A stretch of 64,000 nucleotides of DNA from Ramazzottius varieornatus (taxonomy: Eukaryota; Tardigrada; Eutardigrada; Parachela; Ramazzottiidae), in NCBI GenBank assembly GCA_001949185.1, contig BDGG01000001.1, forward strand, positions 5,138,629 to 5,202,628, written 5' to 3'. The notes beneath the pieces were generated by a model that saw nothing but the letters and a program-made list of their open reading frames with translations, was not told where the DNA came from and made no database searches. Position numbers and translations under genes: made by a program. Positions 1 to 12,879 of this stretch are shown here, in pieces; position 1 is the stretch's first letter, and the number at the start of each line of letters is the position of its first letter.

Positions 1-665
1 TCTCTTCTCACGTACGCGATTCTTGACTGGCTTCTTCTCACATTCCATCACAGCGTCGAATTCCTCGGGCAAATACCGATCCGTTCCGAAGGCTGAGCGT
101 TGAATCCAGCTATTTTGAGAATCCGGATAACCATCCCATTTGACGTATATAAGGAGAGCCCAAAACACTGGTCAGCTGTCGACGGTCCAAAATCTTCTCA
201 ACATAATACTTCTTACGCTTGCGGTCAGCCGTGGTCACACTCGCTGGCAACGGAAGCTTCTTTCCCTTCAATTTTTCCTTTCTTCCGTGCATCTGAAGAT
301 CTCTCCATTGTCCCGTATTGAGGCAGAAAGACACATTAACGACGGAAAACTGCAGCAGAAGAAGGCGATCTTAGTTGAAACCAACTGAATGACCACTGTC
401 CGACTATTACACATTGGTAAGTTATATAGACAAGCTCGAGTTACATAGACAAGCTCGAGTGTTAGACCCGAGCACTTGGCTTGTCTGTCCCATTACTGTA
501 TAGTGTTTGGCTGTGCTCTCTCTACGGGCAAAGCACCCACAGTGGTGCAATTGCTGACCCAGTCTGGTGCAATCCGGTATGGGTCAGCAAGTCACTTCGC
601 AGTTCCGAATAACGCGAACAGCTTCCGATATTTCTCATTGGAGAGATGTTATTGGTATTATTTAT
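1..665. other. Left edge, no supported gene
   Basis: Short overlapping reading frames on both strands carry no recognisable domain or splice pattern. The only structure seen is a 19-bp direct tandem duplication at 423-460 (copies 423-441 and 442-460, one mismatch). The stretch may belong to the flank or end of the transposon remnant that follows, but no terminal inverted repeat was identified. Confidence 0.4.
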
Positions 666-3376
666 TCATGTAGTCATGTAGATATTTGAGGGCGGACTCA
701 CAATAATTCCTGAATCATCGTCGGACCAAGCCAGAAAAGCAACATGTTCTCGAAGATCGGAGGTAGGCAACAGAATATTTTCAGAAGTTCTAATATAAAA
801 GATATGAGGACACTCTGCCCTGAATAGCCCAGCAATTCTGTCTTCCATCTCATCCTCGTCCGGCTTTCTGAACAGCTTCGCATACACAAATGTGTGCAGA
901 ATATTTTTGTTCTCACAATCCATAACTGCTATGATCATGTCTATGTGCATTACACGCTTGTTCACATCGGTAACAATGAACTCATTCTTCTGGTGCGACT
1001 GACCACGCATTTTCGTTCTTACAACGATTCTCACTTCAACCGCAGCTCTTCTGAAGCAGTGAACTCTGACTCGCGACCAACATTCTTTCCTCCTTCTTCC
1101 TTCTCGTCTCACTTCCGCGTACGCTTCCCCGTCTTCGATCACATTAGATTGGCCACTCAACCGGCAAGTTCCGGCTGCTCCTTTGATGACGTAGGGTGAT
1201 GCGGGCACTCCTATTAGTCTCTTATCTGTTGTCACAATCTTGCTGTTTCCGAAACACAGCATGTCTTCCATGTGTGCCGTACACCCCTGCAGCTTTAGGA
1301 AACTGTCCATGATGTTCTTTGTGTTGTTGTACGTGCCGCAAATCTTGCGTGTTACTTGCCCTATCTGATTTTCCGGACGATAGCAAGACGAAAGATGCAG
1401 CGGTCCGAAGAGTTTAATCGCGAGGGCCAAGTGGAGCATCAAATGAATAGAGTATTTCGTTTGTTCGATCCCGAAATAGTCTTGGAAGGTTTTCACATAT
1501 CTTGTGCATCTGCTCTCAATCTCCTTCAGAGATTCATGTTTGATCTCGTCCTGGGTGGCAAGCCACCCGATACGGCTCAGGAGACAGACGAGGAAGTAAA
1601 ATCCCTCTGAACAGTTTCCCTTCAAGACGAAAGGTGCAGCGTGCTGTATAAAGAATTTGAGCTCATGTGCCTTCCATGACTTGTAATCGTCCAGTGACCG
1701 CACACTTCTGTTCTGATGGCCCGGTAGAGCGACGGACATCCACAACCGCTCAATTGCGTTCAGCTGTGCTTTGGTTATTCCACTGTTACCGTCGACAGTT
1801 ATGATCTGAGCGATTATCCATCGCACCACACCTTCATCAAACTGATGCATGATGTCCAGAAGGAAGGCCAGTACCATATCGAACTTAACCCAGAATCTGA
1901 GTATCGAAGGTCTCCGAAAGCCTTTGGTCATTCTTTCGGCCAGGAGAAACCTTTTCTCTTTCACCGGCATCTTTTCCCACTCTTCGGCGAAGTCGACGAA
2001 GTGCTGGTGAGTCTTCATTTCAACGTTTCTCGTGTACTGGTAACACATGCAATGATTTATACACTCTGCAACGTACGTAGAACAATTAATTTTGTTAGGT
2101 GGGTTAATCACGATTTCTCGATCAACTGTGGTTTCTGTTGGTCCCGTTTGAAAGAGTAGGTGCAACCTTTACCTGCGCTGTGGGAAAGATGACCGTTCAA
2201 GGCTGTTCGTTCAGAAGAGTCAGCCCAGATCGAGTGGACGCTTACACCGGAACTCATCTGCATGTTCTCTATGCTGGTCCACAGGACTGGACGGAAACCG
2301 TCGTTTCCTAGCTGCAGTGTCCGTAGCTGCTCTTTTAGGAAAACAGGAAGGCCTTTCTGTCCTTTGGTAGAGTCTTCCCTACCCAAAGAAGTAGCATAGG
2401 CCACACGTTTACGCTGAGTCGGATCGGGACATTCAGTACATGTACAAAACTGACGTACATCTTTCGGCTTGTACTTTCGCTCACTGAGGCCGTATTAGCC
2501 CAAAGCGAGATGACCAGATCACCGTCTGCGGGATTCATTTCGAGCCACCGTTGCCCATCGCAGACATAACGGAGAACTTTACCGCTGAATTTCTTTGTTT
2601 GGCTACTGCAGAATTTTCCGTAACGTTGCATAGTCGACGTTAGTAGTTCATGCAATGGCTGAGCCGAGAAGCAGTTCCCATCCTTCTCGATGCGCTTTCT
2701 GTCCCACTCGATATTGCAGACCTCACACACATATGTTCGGTTGGGTCCCTCATTCCGGACAGTCAAGGTGTATCCACATATCTCGTAGCTCGGACGTTTA
2801 TTGCCCTTCTTCTTGAACTCTTTTTTCTCCGGGCAAATATAAACCACGTGCTGCTTGTTAGGTGGCTTTAGACCTAGAAATATGCCCATGCTCTTCGCAG
2901 ACGTAGGGAATTTTATCCGTTTATCCACATCGCTGGCGTGCCGTGGGGTGTTTATCACTAGAGAAAATATCGCCATAAATCTATCCACGGTTGCATTGGA
3001 TGTCCCGTGAGCCTTTGCAGCGTACATAATCATCGTGCAGATTTGCTGGGACGTCCAACCGACGACAGCGTGTTGTCCATCATCGTCTAAAAGACACGAC
3101 TGCGTTACTGTAAACAAAGACTGATTGCACCAGAGTGGGTAAACCACCCGGTAATTCGGAGGTGTGGCGCACTTTAGCACCGTTATAACACTAGCCCTGC
3201 GCAACCTTAAAAGGGGAACATGCATTCACTCGCATACATGTGGCACTGGTCTCTTCTCTGGTGGAGATAACCTCCGGCTCGGTAGCTGACTTATGGCGTC
3301 CAGTTAATGAAACCTGCAGTTTGCTCAGTCGATCGTCTCTCTTGGCATGAACTTTCGGCATTTTTGCAATGACCAA
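666..3376 (-). mobile_element. Decayed EnSpm/CACTA-like DNA transposon transposase
   Basis: Minus-strand frames read from about 3376 down to 666. The upstream part (about 3225-2335) has a Cys-x2-Cys pair (CEVC), a block ending in NVWPMLLLWVGKTLP and, in another frame, VFLKEQLRTLQLGND. This matches the order seen in TNP2/transposase_21 proteins (family knowledge). The downstream part (2165-666) contains LDIMHQFDEGVVRWI and a region from GFYFLVCLLSRIGW to the conserved IHLMLHLALAIKLFGPL, like the C-terminal part of these transposases. The frame changes near 2340 with no splice signal, and a plausible donor follows near 2171. I therefore read this as a broken copy, although a spliced gene with assembly errors is possible. 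CACTA termini were not found. Superfamily assignment is moderate; decay is directly visible. Confidence 0.6.
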
Positions 3377-3777
3377 GTATCAGCTTAACAATAGGAGTCG
3401 CCTGATAACAATCAATTTTCAATCTATGGTCAGTGTCAAAACGTGAAACTGCATATGAAATACTGCAGAATGACGTAAGAATGAATGACGCAGCTAATCA
3501 GACGCTGCGTACACTGCGTTCAACGTGCGTTCAGCACATTGCTGAGTTATATTTCTAGAATAATTATGAGCCGTTGAGAAACGGATCAGTTCTAATCATC
3601 ATTTCGGATTATTTGCTATCATTTGCCATACATGTTCGCAGGTGTTGCTGTCCTTCGTCATGGGTTCTAAATCAACCGGTAGGAGACCTAAATAGCGAGG
3701 CCAGGTGACTACATCTGATAAGGGAGGAAACAAGCCTGTCAGCTAAGAACTTATCAGCCTTCTGACTCGAACACGGG

Positions 3778-6046
3778 ATGCTGGCCGTAAGTGTCTCTCT
3801 TACTTTTGATGCGGCATTCCCGTTCTTAACAAGAATCGAACTAAGGCTTGATGTTCTAGTGACGGTCATATTCCAGTACGACGATGACTACTACCACCTC
3901 CTTCCACCAAGCAAGATCTTTCCGGACAAGATTTTAGAAAGACACAATGAAGACATCAAGGAGAAGTAGCGGCATAAGAAAGTGCTTGAGCCAGGGATGA
4001 AGTTTCGTCTGTTTTGGACTGCTGCCTTCAACCAGTCCAAAGCCACCGTCTACGCGGTGGGAAGACATGGAGCGACAGTTCACTGTCCTCGAAGAGGACC
4101 GAAAGAACCAGGTATGGCCACTATAGAATGAATAGATCTTTTAGCCAAATATTCACGAAAATTCAATACAGACTGGCTACCGAAATCCCATGTTGTTGAT
4201 ACGTTCCGCTCGTGACCTACTTTCTGTTTCCTTTTTCCCAGAAGAAGTAGCTCAACAAGCCACCGAAGAAAGGAAAAAGACTGCTGCTAGAAGAAAGAGA
4301 GCAAGAGATGACGTCCAAAAGCAGTCGTCTTGTCAATCAAAGAGCAAGGAAAGAATGGCACACGAGTGCATCTCCTCTGCACACCAGCAGCAACGAAATG
4401 GAGGAAGAAGACACTGACCTACAGTCACAACATTCGACAACAAAGATGACCCGTTGTTCTCTTTTCCGGCCAAAGTCCATGAATAAACGATCCCCATCAC
4501 CTGTCTTTGACTATAAAGAGTCTGCAGTCTCAAAGCCAGTGGACGGACGTCTCCTCTCTCCTACAAGCTCTGTTCATTCTTCTGAAGTGACAACAGTCCA
4601 CAGTCCTGTTCCATCCGCTTCATATTTCCGTGATACAACCGCAGACCGCAGTGTTGCTGTTGATAAGTTATCAACCGGAACAGAAGAGTGCGTCGAAAAG
4701 GAATTATACGATCCGGGAAATTTCACGGAAAACGAGTATTCGCCCAGCAAGGAGAAATTTTAGTAAACTTGATAGTTCTAATATGATGAGTGACAAAATT
4801 TTTTACTGACAATGCTCATTGCAGACCGTGATAGCTCTCGCGAAAGCAGTAAAGTTCGTTCTGAACATAGATACACGAACATGGCGGCGAAACAAAGATC
4901 AGGTTTGTGAATAAAATTAATTTCGACCACTTAAATGGTACGGTGGCGTTATGATTGCAGTATTCTTCACAGGGCTGCGTTCGGCCGTTGTTGAACGTAG
5001 CCCATTCGAGAGAAGTCACACCGACTCACCAAGTGGACGACGCCATAAAGGAAGCATGGGCCAAGAAGCGAGATATTTACAAGAAGAAATTTCCATGTAT
5101 GCCCAGCCCATATTTCATATTTCAATTTTCTCGCAAAATAAGCTCCTGTTTTTCAGACTACCACAAGCTGCTGAAAATGAACGGAGCTGCAGGGAAGACC
5201 CGAAAGCCGATAGCCAAATGTAACTCGATGTTCCACTGTTCTTTTCAAACAGCAGATCGTTTAGAATTCGCCTTGTGTCATTGCCGCTGAGTTTTATGCT
5301 GCTGCACTGTTCAGATAGCATCTGCGAATTGAGTGCGATACTGAATATATTTCGTGCTGTTATAGTTCCCACAATCAAGTGGAAGTTCGAACGTTAGCCG
5401 AGAGCCGATCGCGAAAGATTTTGCCGGTTAAGAAAGTCCGAGATGTGGGTGGACAAGAAAGGCTTAAGGAAGCTCCAGGAAAAATCCAAAAACGCAACAG
5501 AGTACGCCCGGAAAGTCATGTTCCATCTGCTGATCACCAACGACGAAGTCATCTCGCTTTCGGAAATAAAGCCTGACGGTGTCGGGTTTGTGAAGTTGTT
5601 TGGACAAAAGAACTGGAATGCCTTCTACGGTAAGTGCACGAGTTTTTCTGCGTTTTCGTGTAGCGGCGGTTGGACCCACTCTGGTGCCAACGCACACCCA
5701 TTCTGGTGCACTCTCAATAAATCGGTACACTGGCGCTCCTCACTTAATTTATTCGGTCTTCTTCCTCGTAGATCACGTCTTGGCTTTTCGTACGCAGAAG
5801 AAAGTATACCCGTTATCAAATTGGAGTTGGATGCATATGGACACGTTGCAAATGCGTCCATTGCAGTGTGGGTCGCTGCCGTCGCACAAGACTGGCAACC
5901 CAATACGCAACAAGTTGGGAGTCGCCATGGTCGCGTCATCCTCTTCGTCTTCGGCAGCTGTCTTGTTAAATAGCTTTTGCTCCTTCGAGACCATCCCGGC
6001 GTTGCCTCCCGGAATAAAGAAACATTTAGCGGTTGTAGTTCGCTAG
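3778..6046 (+). CDS. BEN-domain-like DNA-binding protein gene with frame breaks
   Basis: A plus-strand multi-exon gene. The first exon (about 3882-4111) encodes an acidic/aromatic stretch (FQYDDDYYHLLPPSKIFP) and then KFRLFWTAAF, like the N-terminal module of some invertebrate BEN proteins. Middle exons (4251-4762, about 4834-4900, 4963-5099, 5158-5219) are basic, serine-rich and low complexity. The last two exons (about 5398-5631 and 5772-6046) join across a clean GT-AG intron in phase 1. Together they give ARKVMFHLL, then FGQKNWNAFYDHVLAF, the pattern of the BEN helical core ending in a DHVL-type helix. The oddities are an in-frame TAG at 3967-3969 in the first exon and a frame change between 4242 and 4420 (two good frames overlap, only one reaches the later exons). 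It may be a recent pseudogene, a gene with assembly errors, or one whose true start lies after 3969. BEN proteins bind DNA and act in chromatin or transcription; a role here is inference. Confidence 0.5.
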
Positions 6047-6347
6047 TTTGTAAAATTTCATGTTTAAAGTTTTTTTTGTCGACGATGAAGATTACCGGTT
6101 GCCTGCTTGTACTCGAAGACGGTGGACTCTTGCGAAGCCTCTCGTAATGGAGAGACCTTGAATGATCCCTCGTTTTGCAGATTGTAGTTGTTGAGCCCCT
6201 TTTTGGCAACGACTTCTTGGCAACGACCTCAACCGGAAGTGCATGACGTCAGCCAGCTATTGACAAACCCTATACGAACGATCGGCAGCGAGAGTTTCGG
6301 TGACTGAGACTATCGGCATCGCACAGAGGTGGCGAAGTGCGCTGCGG

Positions 6348-6384
6348 CAGGGGGTACAGGGGGTGCTGGAGCCTGTACCCCCTG
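6348..6384. repeat. Perfect 13-bp inverted repeat, 11-nt loop
   Basis: Arms 6348-6360 and 6372-6384 are exact reverse complements, separated by 11 nt. The arms are G-rich on one side and C-rich on the other, so a stable stem is expected on either strand. No U tract follows, and it is not inside a recognised gene. Confidence 0.85.
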
Positions 6385-6427
6385 TAGTAGCAAGAACAAT
6401 AGAACCACTGCTCCTGGGGGCGTTTTC

Positions 6428-6481
6428 GATGCTCGAGCAAGCGGTTCCAGAGCCGATGCTCGAGCAAACGGTTCCGGAGCA
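6428..6481. repeat. 27-bp tandem duplication
   Basis: Two adjacent copies (6428-6454 and 6455-6481) share the core GATGCTCGAGCAA followed by CGGTTCC. They differ at a few positions, which points to an older local duplication. Confidence 0.8.
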
Positions 6482-9342
6482 CGGAGGCGCAACGCCAGAC
6501 CGCGGGATGCACCATACACGGTCTTTTCTTATGTGTAACAGCTCACACCACGTACGAGTTGGTTCGCGCGAGGTTGCAATGGGGAAATAAGTGCGATCCA
6601 AAATGACTGATGCTTTTACCAACAATAGCGTGGTACGGTTTCTTTTTCTTCGTCTCATATTGAGCCGACTAAGTTTAGCTCAATGTGACATATCGCTGTA
6701 ACAATCACCGTCATTTCGAACTTCCCCTGCCGACAGTCAGCATTCACATTCTGTTCTCCTTGTGAGAGGGAGAATATCACACAAGTAAAAGGCAAGAGTG
6801 ACAGTTGTAGGCCGCACAACGTCCGCAAAAATCTATTTTTCTAACTTGAAAACTAATGCGCCAGCAGATATTACTCATTCAAATTTCACACACAACACTG
6901 CGTTGGCCATATCCACCTCCAGCAAGGCTCAGGATTAAACACGGGTTAGTCCAGCTTGATGTTGTAACCCTCACGTTCAACGGAGCATCGTGGGATGCAA
7001 CGCCAGATATTGCTCGCAGTATCAACAAATGTCAGATAGCTGTCGGCGGACCGTTCCGATCATTAACATTCGCAGTACCATGGGGTGCAAAAGATCCCAG
7101 TGCTGCGGTTCTTGCCAGAGTACGGGCTGGGTACCAAGCGTATCAGCTTAAGATTTTTCGTTCTCTCTTGCATGTTGTGGGCAGAATGGACCAGCGGAGT
7201 CTGCTGACCGCAGGAAAAAATTCAAACTGGCCATTGACGCGGAGCTGTTACCCGATCAGCTGGCGCAAGGTAGCTCCGGCTCGTTTACGTCATTCGAACC
7301 ATGCATTCTGCTACTGGCCGACTTAAGCCCCACGTTCTCTTTTCAGACAGTTAAAGTCCCTGGGATCGTTTCAACCCCATGGCTCAGTTCCAACACAACA
7401 CCTGGTTCTGCAACTGTTGACCAATTTCTAAATCCTACATTACTAATTAGCCCAAAAAGAAGCGGCCGTGTGGGCTAGCATTTCGGCCACCAGGTCCATG
7501 CTTCCATAGTCACTTTGAAGACTTTGACTTTGGCACCATATAATCCAGAGTGGATTTGATCAAGCATTGGTCGAACCAATTTTGAGCTGACCTTTTGGTC
7601 AATATCTCCTACCAATGGTAATCACCCACTCCCATGAGGCCACGGCAAAGTTCAAAAAAAATATAAAACCATTGTTCGCTAAACCTAAACGGATGATCAT
7701 TCAGTTTCACTTCTGTTACCGGGCATATTTCATTCCAAACGATATGTACGAGCTGGTCATAATTTTATTTATTCGTTTCCCATTCTTCTCTGCTATCCAC
7801 TTAAGTTTTTCTACATCATCGACAAGGTTCGAGCGAGTCGGAGGCGAAGCGAACAGCTTGCATATAACTATGTTCATGGGGAAACGTAGTCTTCGAGCTT
7901 TTCAACTAAACCGGGATCACAAAAATTGGACAAGAACAAAAAAAGCTGTTCGAAGTCAAAACATTTCGTCCATAAAATATGCTGTAACGTTGGCTGTAGG
8001 GCCCGTGCGGAAAATTTTTGTGAGGAATTTCTCGTGGAGATCTCTTTTGGTGCGATCTATAAGGTGATAATTGTGCTACGTTTTGGCTGTTCAGGCTTTC
8101 CCCTTCGTCTGTCACGTGACGAAAAACAAGCTTCCAAAAACGGGCCTCATTTCCTTCCTCAAACCACCCATACTCGCCGCTTGATTGATTGAAGTGGCGA
8201 TACCGAGATCACGTGATCACAAAGTATAACGCGTGCTCTACATGATAGTGTTGGAACCATCGGAATCAGACGACGGGATCACAAATACAGGCAACCGAAT
8301 GGATATCACAGGGTGGCGATGACCTATGAGCGTGACTGTAAGAATATCATCTCCACTAGCCAGCCAGCCTGCTAATGAAGCGCACATCACATTGTGGATC
8401 CAGTGTATGCAAGAGTCAAGGAAATCGGCGTGTGGCTAGCCTGCTTCAAAAATCCTGAGAGCCATGTCTCGGTAGCACAGCTTTTGCCAAGAACTATTTC
8501 GACTATCTGTGCTAATTTCTATTAAGCCCAGCCATGTCCCCAGCCACGTGAGACAAATAACTGCCGAAGTCGCGCGGCAGTTAGCGATGTCGAATTCTGT
8601 TGAACGACACCGCTGGACGATGGTCCGCTGCTGACCAGTTTCTTGACGATCGCGGATTTGGACTCGTGTGCCAGGCTGGATTTGTGATGATGTTCTAGGC
8701 TAGAGCGGGAGTCCGGAACCAGCCGCGCCCCATCCGGTTGTGCAGAAAATGTGGCTTTTATCCATTGGTCGAAACGACACGTCCTCTTAGTCCGACGCAC
8801 CATGTGCGGCGGCGTTTGCTAACAGGTAACAGCATATCAGAACGGCGGCCAGGCCCTCGTTTGAGGCCAAATCTGAAGATTTTCTAGAAGATCAAGCAAC
8901 ATGTCTAGTAAACCAAGTTCACAGAGATAGAATCTTTGCTCTGCCTGCATCGTACGGATGTTCAGGATGAACGCCGTAAATCGATGTAAGGGTAGCCTTT
9001 TGGAGAAGTCAGCGCGAAGGTAGCTACCAGAGCTCAGTTCGGATTTGGGATGAATGGTCCTGCACTATTACGTTATACGTACTCAGCGATGACGTTTCAC
9101 GGGGCTAGGGTACGCACGTTCCTAACTTTTCTCTACCCCTCTTTACTCTCTGCTTATTATTGTGCACTGATGATGTGAGCATCAGTTTAAAAGCTTCTGT
9201 CCTATCACTTGGAATCTCTCCAGAGAGATTTCCAAGTGCGCTCTCTCTCCGACCCATAAATCATCCTCCATCATCTTCCCGTGTTTCTCCCTTCGAATCC
9301 GACGATTCCGCGCACATGAGCTTATTATATTAGGGAACGTTA

Positions 9343-9363
9343 GAGCAGTACTGTACTCGGGTC
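9343..9363 (+). repeat. Left terminal inverted repeat of Harbinger element
   Basis: Core CAGTACTGTACTCGGGTC (9346-9363) pairs with 12880-12897 with one mismatch. The outer three bases differ between ends, so the exact boundary rests on the symmetrical TTA flanks. Confidence 0.8.
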
Positions 9364-9750
9364 GGGGGGGGGGGGGGTCCGAGCTAGTTTTGTTCCAGAA
9401 TTAGCTCAAAGGCTATTATACTTGGGTAGCGACCTAGCCTTGTTCCGAGAGCGGAGTATACTACCCCTTGTGTTAAGCTTTGAGCGAGATTCGGCACAAG
9501 CTCCAAACGACTGGAACAAGCCCTGGAACACGAATAGAAAGCTTTGAGCTTGCAATATTTAGCTCAAAGCCTATCAACGTTATGACTGCCATTGATTGCG
9601 ATTGCGTTGATCGAATGCGTCTGGCACTTTGCAAGTTGAATTTTGAAATTTCAACTTTCATATTATTAAAGGTTTCTCGAGCATCTTCTCCACTTGATAA
9701 TCTCTTAACCTTGATCTTGCCTCAGTCGTCTCACATTGTTCTGTCCAACC

Positions 9751-11047
9751 ATGGACGGTCAACAACCAAGTTCAGGGAAGAAAGCTGGTGGTAAACGGTC
9801 AGTTGCTGGTCGTCCAAAAGTGGGAAAGAAGAAGACGCCAGCTGAAACGCCGGCCAAGAAACATCGAAGATCGACCACGAAAAGGAAATGGAATGAGAAA
9901 GATATTGCCGATGTGATCACCCTGGTTGAGAAAAACAGAGTGTTTTACGACACTAGCCATGTGGATTATTACAAGGCGAAGGACAAGCGGTTGGATATCT
10001 GGGAGGATATGGCCAAAGAGTTGAAGCTTGAAAAGACAGGTGAGCTACATATAATACGATTTTCTTATAATTACTGAATTATGGTTTCTGCTAGTCTTGA
10101 TACGTTCTGCTGGACGTACCTAAGAAATATGAGGATGCTTTTCATATTCCTTGCTTAGTGTGCTGCCATTGTGTGAAATTGATACGTCTTTTCTGCAGGT
10201 GAAGATGTCAAGAAGCTGTGGACAAATCTACGTCGGAACTTCGGTAAGAAACTGAAGAAGCACTTCGGTAAGAAACTGAAGAAGCATGGTACAGCACGAC
10301 AAGCCACCATTGAAACCTGGCCTCACTGGGACAGTATGCAGTTTTTTCGCGACTACATAACTCCTACCGAGTTCTCTTTGTCGGATGGAACAACCGACGA
10401 CGAGGGAGACAACAATGACGGAACTGGCGACGATACCAGCCTCGCTGCGAACGCAATTATCGATATCCCTAATCCACCCTCTGTTCAATCGTCCACAGGT
10501 AGGCACAGCCCATTATCAGTGCATTGATGGATGAACCATGCAGGACATAACTCAGTGAATTTTGCAGCATCCACGTTGTCCAGCGCTAGCAAGCCGAAGA
10601 GAAACAGCAGTGGGTTGCTTGTTTCTCAGCAAGTGGAAGAATTAAATGAGGAAGAGAAAAAACTGGTCAGTCAAGCTGATGAGCTGACGAAAGCCTTGGG
10701 TGTGATTGGTGCGAAGTCTGACTCTCCAGAAGCACAATACGGTATGTGCACTACAGTATCTAATCGAAAGTTTGTTAGTTTAAAATCCGACATTTGTCTT
10801 GCTGTTAATTACCACGTGGTGTCTGGTGATATTCTAGTTACGTTATAGGCTACGTTACATAACGGCAACGTTGCTGAATCAAGATGCAGCTGGTCGTTCA
10901 ACCCTCCGACAGAAGATTGTCCAAGCGGTGGCAGTCTTTCTGTACGAGAAAGCAACGGGATTCGGTTTCCCTTACCGTCCTAGCACGCCCATTTCCACGG
11001 AAGAGCACAACTTTGACAGCACCATTTACGACTTTACGGTTTTATAG
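9751..11047 (+). CDS. MADF/Myb-like DNA-binding protein of Harbinger element
   Basis: Four exons with consistent phases: 9751-10039, 10199-10498, 10568-10741 and 10884-11047, giving about 308 residues. The start ATG at 9751 is in a good Kozak context. An initial Lys/Pro-rich nuclear-localisation-like tail (residues about 10-50) is followed by the MADF pattern: KWNEKDIADVITLVEKN, FYDTSHVDYYKAKDKR, IWEDMAKEL, then VKKLWTNLRRNFGKKLKKH (residues about 50-125). An acidic linker and a C-terminal helix-rich part (LRQKIVQAVAVFLYEKATG) follow; in family members the C-terminal region often contacts partners. In Harbinger elements this protein binds the termini and brings the transposase into the nucleus. 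A nine-residue stretch is nearly duplicated in exon 2 (FGKKLKKH twice, about 10242-10284). All splice sites are canonical and no stop interrupts the chain. Confidence 0.8.
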
Positions 11048-11099
11048 AAGTTTCTACATCACCAGCGTTTATGTAAACAGCTTTAAAGCAGCAATATTC

Positions 11100-12535
11100 T
11101 CATTTCTTTAATGTACCAAATACAATGTTTTCTTGCCACGGTAGGCTTCCATAAGAATTAGAGAATACAGAAAAATCTTCTCTGTTTCTGATAGCAGCAC
11201 GTCCAGTCTTATTTCCGCTTAGTTTGAGAGGAATCATACTTGCAGGCATCGTCTTACGCCAGGAACCAGGTACAATGCTACCGTCAGGAGCCTCGCTGTC
11301 CACCAAGGTTGGGTGGATGTAGCTCTCGCCGCTCTTCGCATTTTCTTTTCTCAAAAAATTATGCAGCGCGCAGCATGCTAGGGTGAGGTAGATGACCTGC
11401 ATAAATTCCAGGTCGATTGGTCCCTTGAAGATTTCCCCATTTTGCCGCAAGGATGCCGAAAGCATTCTCCACCTCCCGACGAGCCCTTGACAATCTGCAA
11501 GTTATAATATATATAACACCTCTACGTACAAAATATCGAACCTGGAGTTGAAGATGCGTTCATGGCTGCCTAAACTCGACGAAGCTTATCCTGGGAATGG
11601 TCGCAGTAAATTTTCAGACATGGGGAATGCAGCATCGGCCACGAACACCTACGGTAGCTTCTTCGAACACTGTTCTGGCTTTCTAGAAGGAGGTAGAACC
11701 TACTCCCCGTCGTACAGAGCTCGGCTCAGAGTACAGTTCTGCCACGTTCCACCGTCGCTTTGCCGTCCAAACCCAACGTCCACATATTCAAATGTGTAGT
11801 TCGCTCCCGCCACAGCCATAAGAACGACTGAGTGTGTTCCCTTGTAGTTGATCCACTTACTCCCACTATTTCTTGGTTTCTACAAAAAGTTTACAACCGT
11901 AAAAGGTGCACACGGAGAAAGGCACATAATCTCAAACACAGTTTTACCTTGATTTGGACATGTTTCCCGTCAATGGCGCCGATGAAATTAGGAACGTTCC
12001 ACATGACCTCGAATTTCTCAGCGTTCTTCTTCCATCTCTCCTTGCTTGGTTCACCTATGTAGACATCTTTCAGAGCATCGTATATGGCCTTCGTTGTTTC
12101 TTTGAAAATTTTGCTGATCGTTGTTTGAGATATAGCAAACGAATGGGCTGCTGCAGTCTGCGTGATACCCGTTCCAAGAATTCTGTAAGAACATCTGCTC
12201 GTTATAACTCTCCCATTCCATATACCAGATTAAAGAATACAAATATTACTTGCTTTTACCTTAAAGTCAGAACGAGTCGTTCTTCAGCTGATGGGCTGTA
12301 TATGCGTTGACTGATAAGTTATCAACGGTGTGACTAGCTTTAGCAGCATCTTGAACAATGGCTCGGACATCTGAAAATATTCCATGTAGTATTCCATGTT
12401 CTCTGCGAAGGTTTTCACTCTTCTCACGTACTCTCCAGATTCTCCCCTATTCACGTTAACGGGACGGACATACCATCTTCTTGCCTTCCGTTGACGAGAA
12501 AGAAGGGATAAGCATTGTTGTCGCTTGAGCGCCAC
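11100..12535 (-). pseudogene. Harbinger DDE transposase, inactivated
   Basis: Read from 12535 down. The N-terminal helical part begins at ATG 12535. The next exon (about 12184-11948) has the helix-turn-helix-like block ITQTAAAHSFAISQTTISKI and the first catalytic motif GAIDGKHV. The next segment has the second-Asp region (YVDVGFGRQSDGG), and after it come VFVADAAF and RREVENAFGIL, the hallmark of DDE_Tnp_4. The C-terminal part ends at 11100. Disruptions: a frame change near 12300, three in-frame stops in the middle segment (about 11720-11560), and a one-base shift in a C run at 11436-11439. Several independent lesions argue against a single sequencing error. It would have cut and pasted the element together with the MADF partner. 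Confidence 0.75.
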
Positions 12536-12879
12536 TTTGCGTTGTTATAATCTGAGCAAACGTAACCGACAATTCAACAGTAAAGCAGTAACAGCAGATC
12601 TAGAATCCATTTCAAAAGAACGATAACTTTTCAAGGATAAGCGATGAAATAACTTCAGGGAAACAGGAGATCAAAAATTAAAGCGGGATTTGTTGACAGC
12701 GGAACAGCAAAACTATGCTGGCACAAGTGTCATAGTATACTCGGAACAACGGAATTCGAGTAGCGAAGACAGGTACTTGTGCTTGTTCCTGCTTAGGTTG
12801 CTACCTTCAAATTCCGATCTTTCGCTCAACAGAAAATTAGCTCAACCGCGACTAGGTCGCGACGGAAACCTAGCTTCCT

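Larger units (their letters stand above)
6047..9342. other. Mostly non-coding stretch with small repeats
   Basis: No recognisable gene is seen in 3.3 kb. Structures present: a perfect hairpin (6348-6384), a 27-bp tandem duplication (6428-6481), a segment at about 7345-7425 resembling 27310-27385, and an imperfect hairpin at 9206-9238 whose arms differ by one bulged base. Open frames at 6856-7326 (+, 156 residues), 7615-8067 (+) and 8522-8803 (-, 93 residues beginning with ATG) lack domains, signal peptides and convincing splice neighbours. The 8522-8803 frame is the best of these but remains unsupported. Confidence 0.4.

Noticed and set aside
6856-7326. 156-codon plus-strand protein gene
   Set aside because: No recognisable motif and atypical composition; probably a chance open frame.
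8522-8803. 93-codon minus-strand gene
   Set aside because: Starts with ATG, but there is no domain, signal, splice partner or repeat evidence.
9364-9377. G run as a G-quadruplex or promoter element
   Set aside because: A single uninterrupted homopolymer beside the transposon end is more likely a slippage tract or sequencing artefact.
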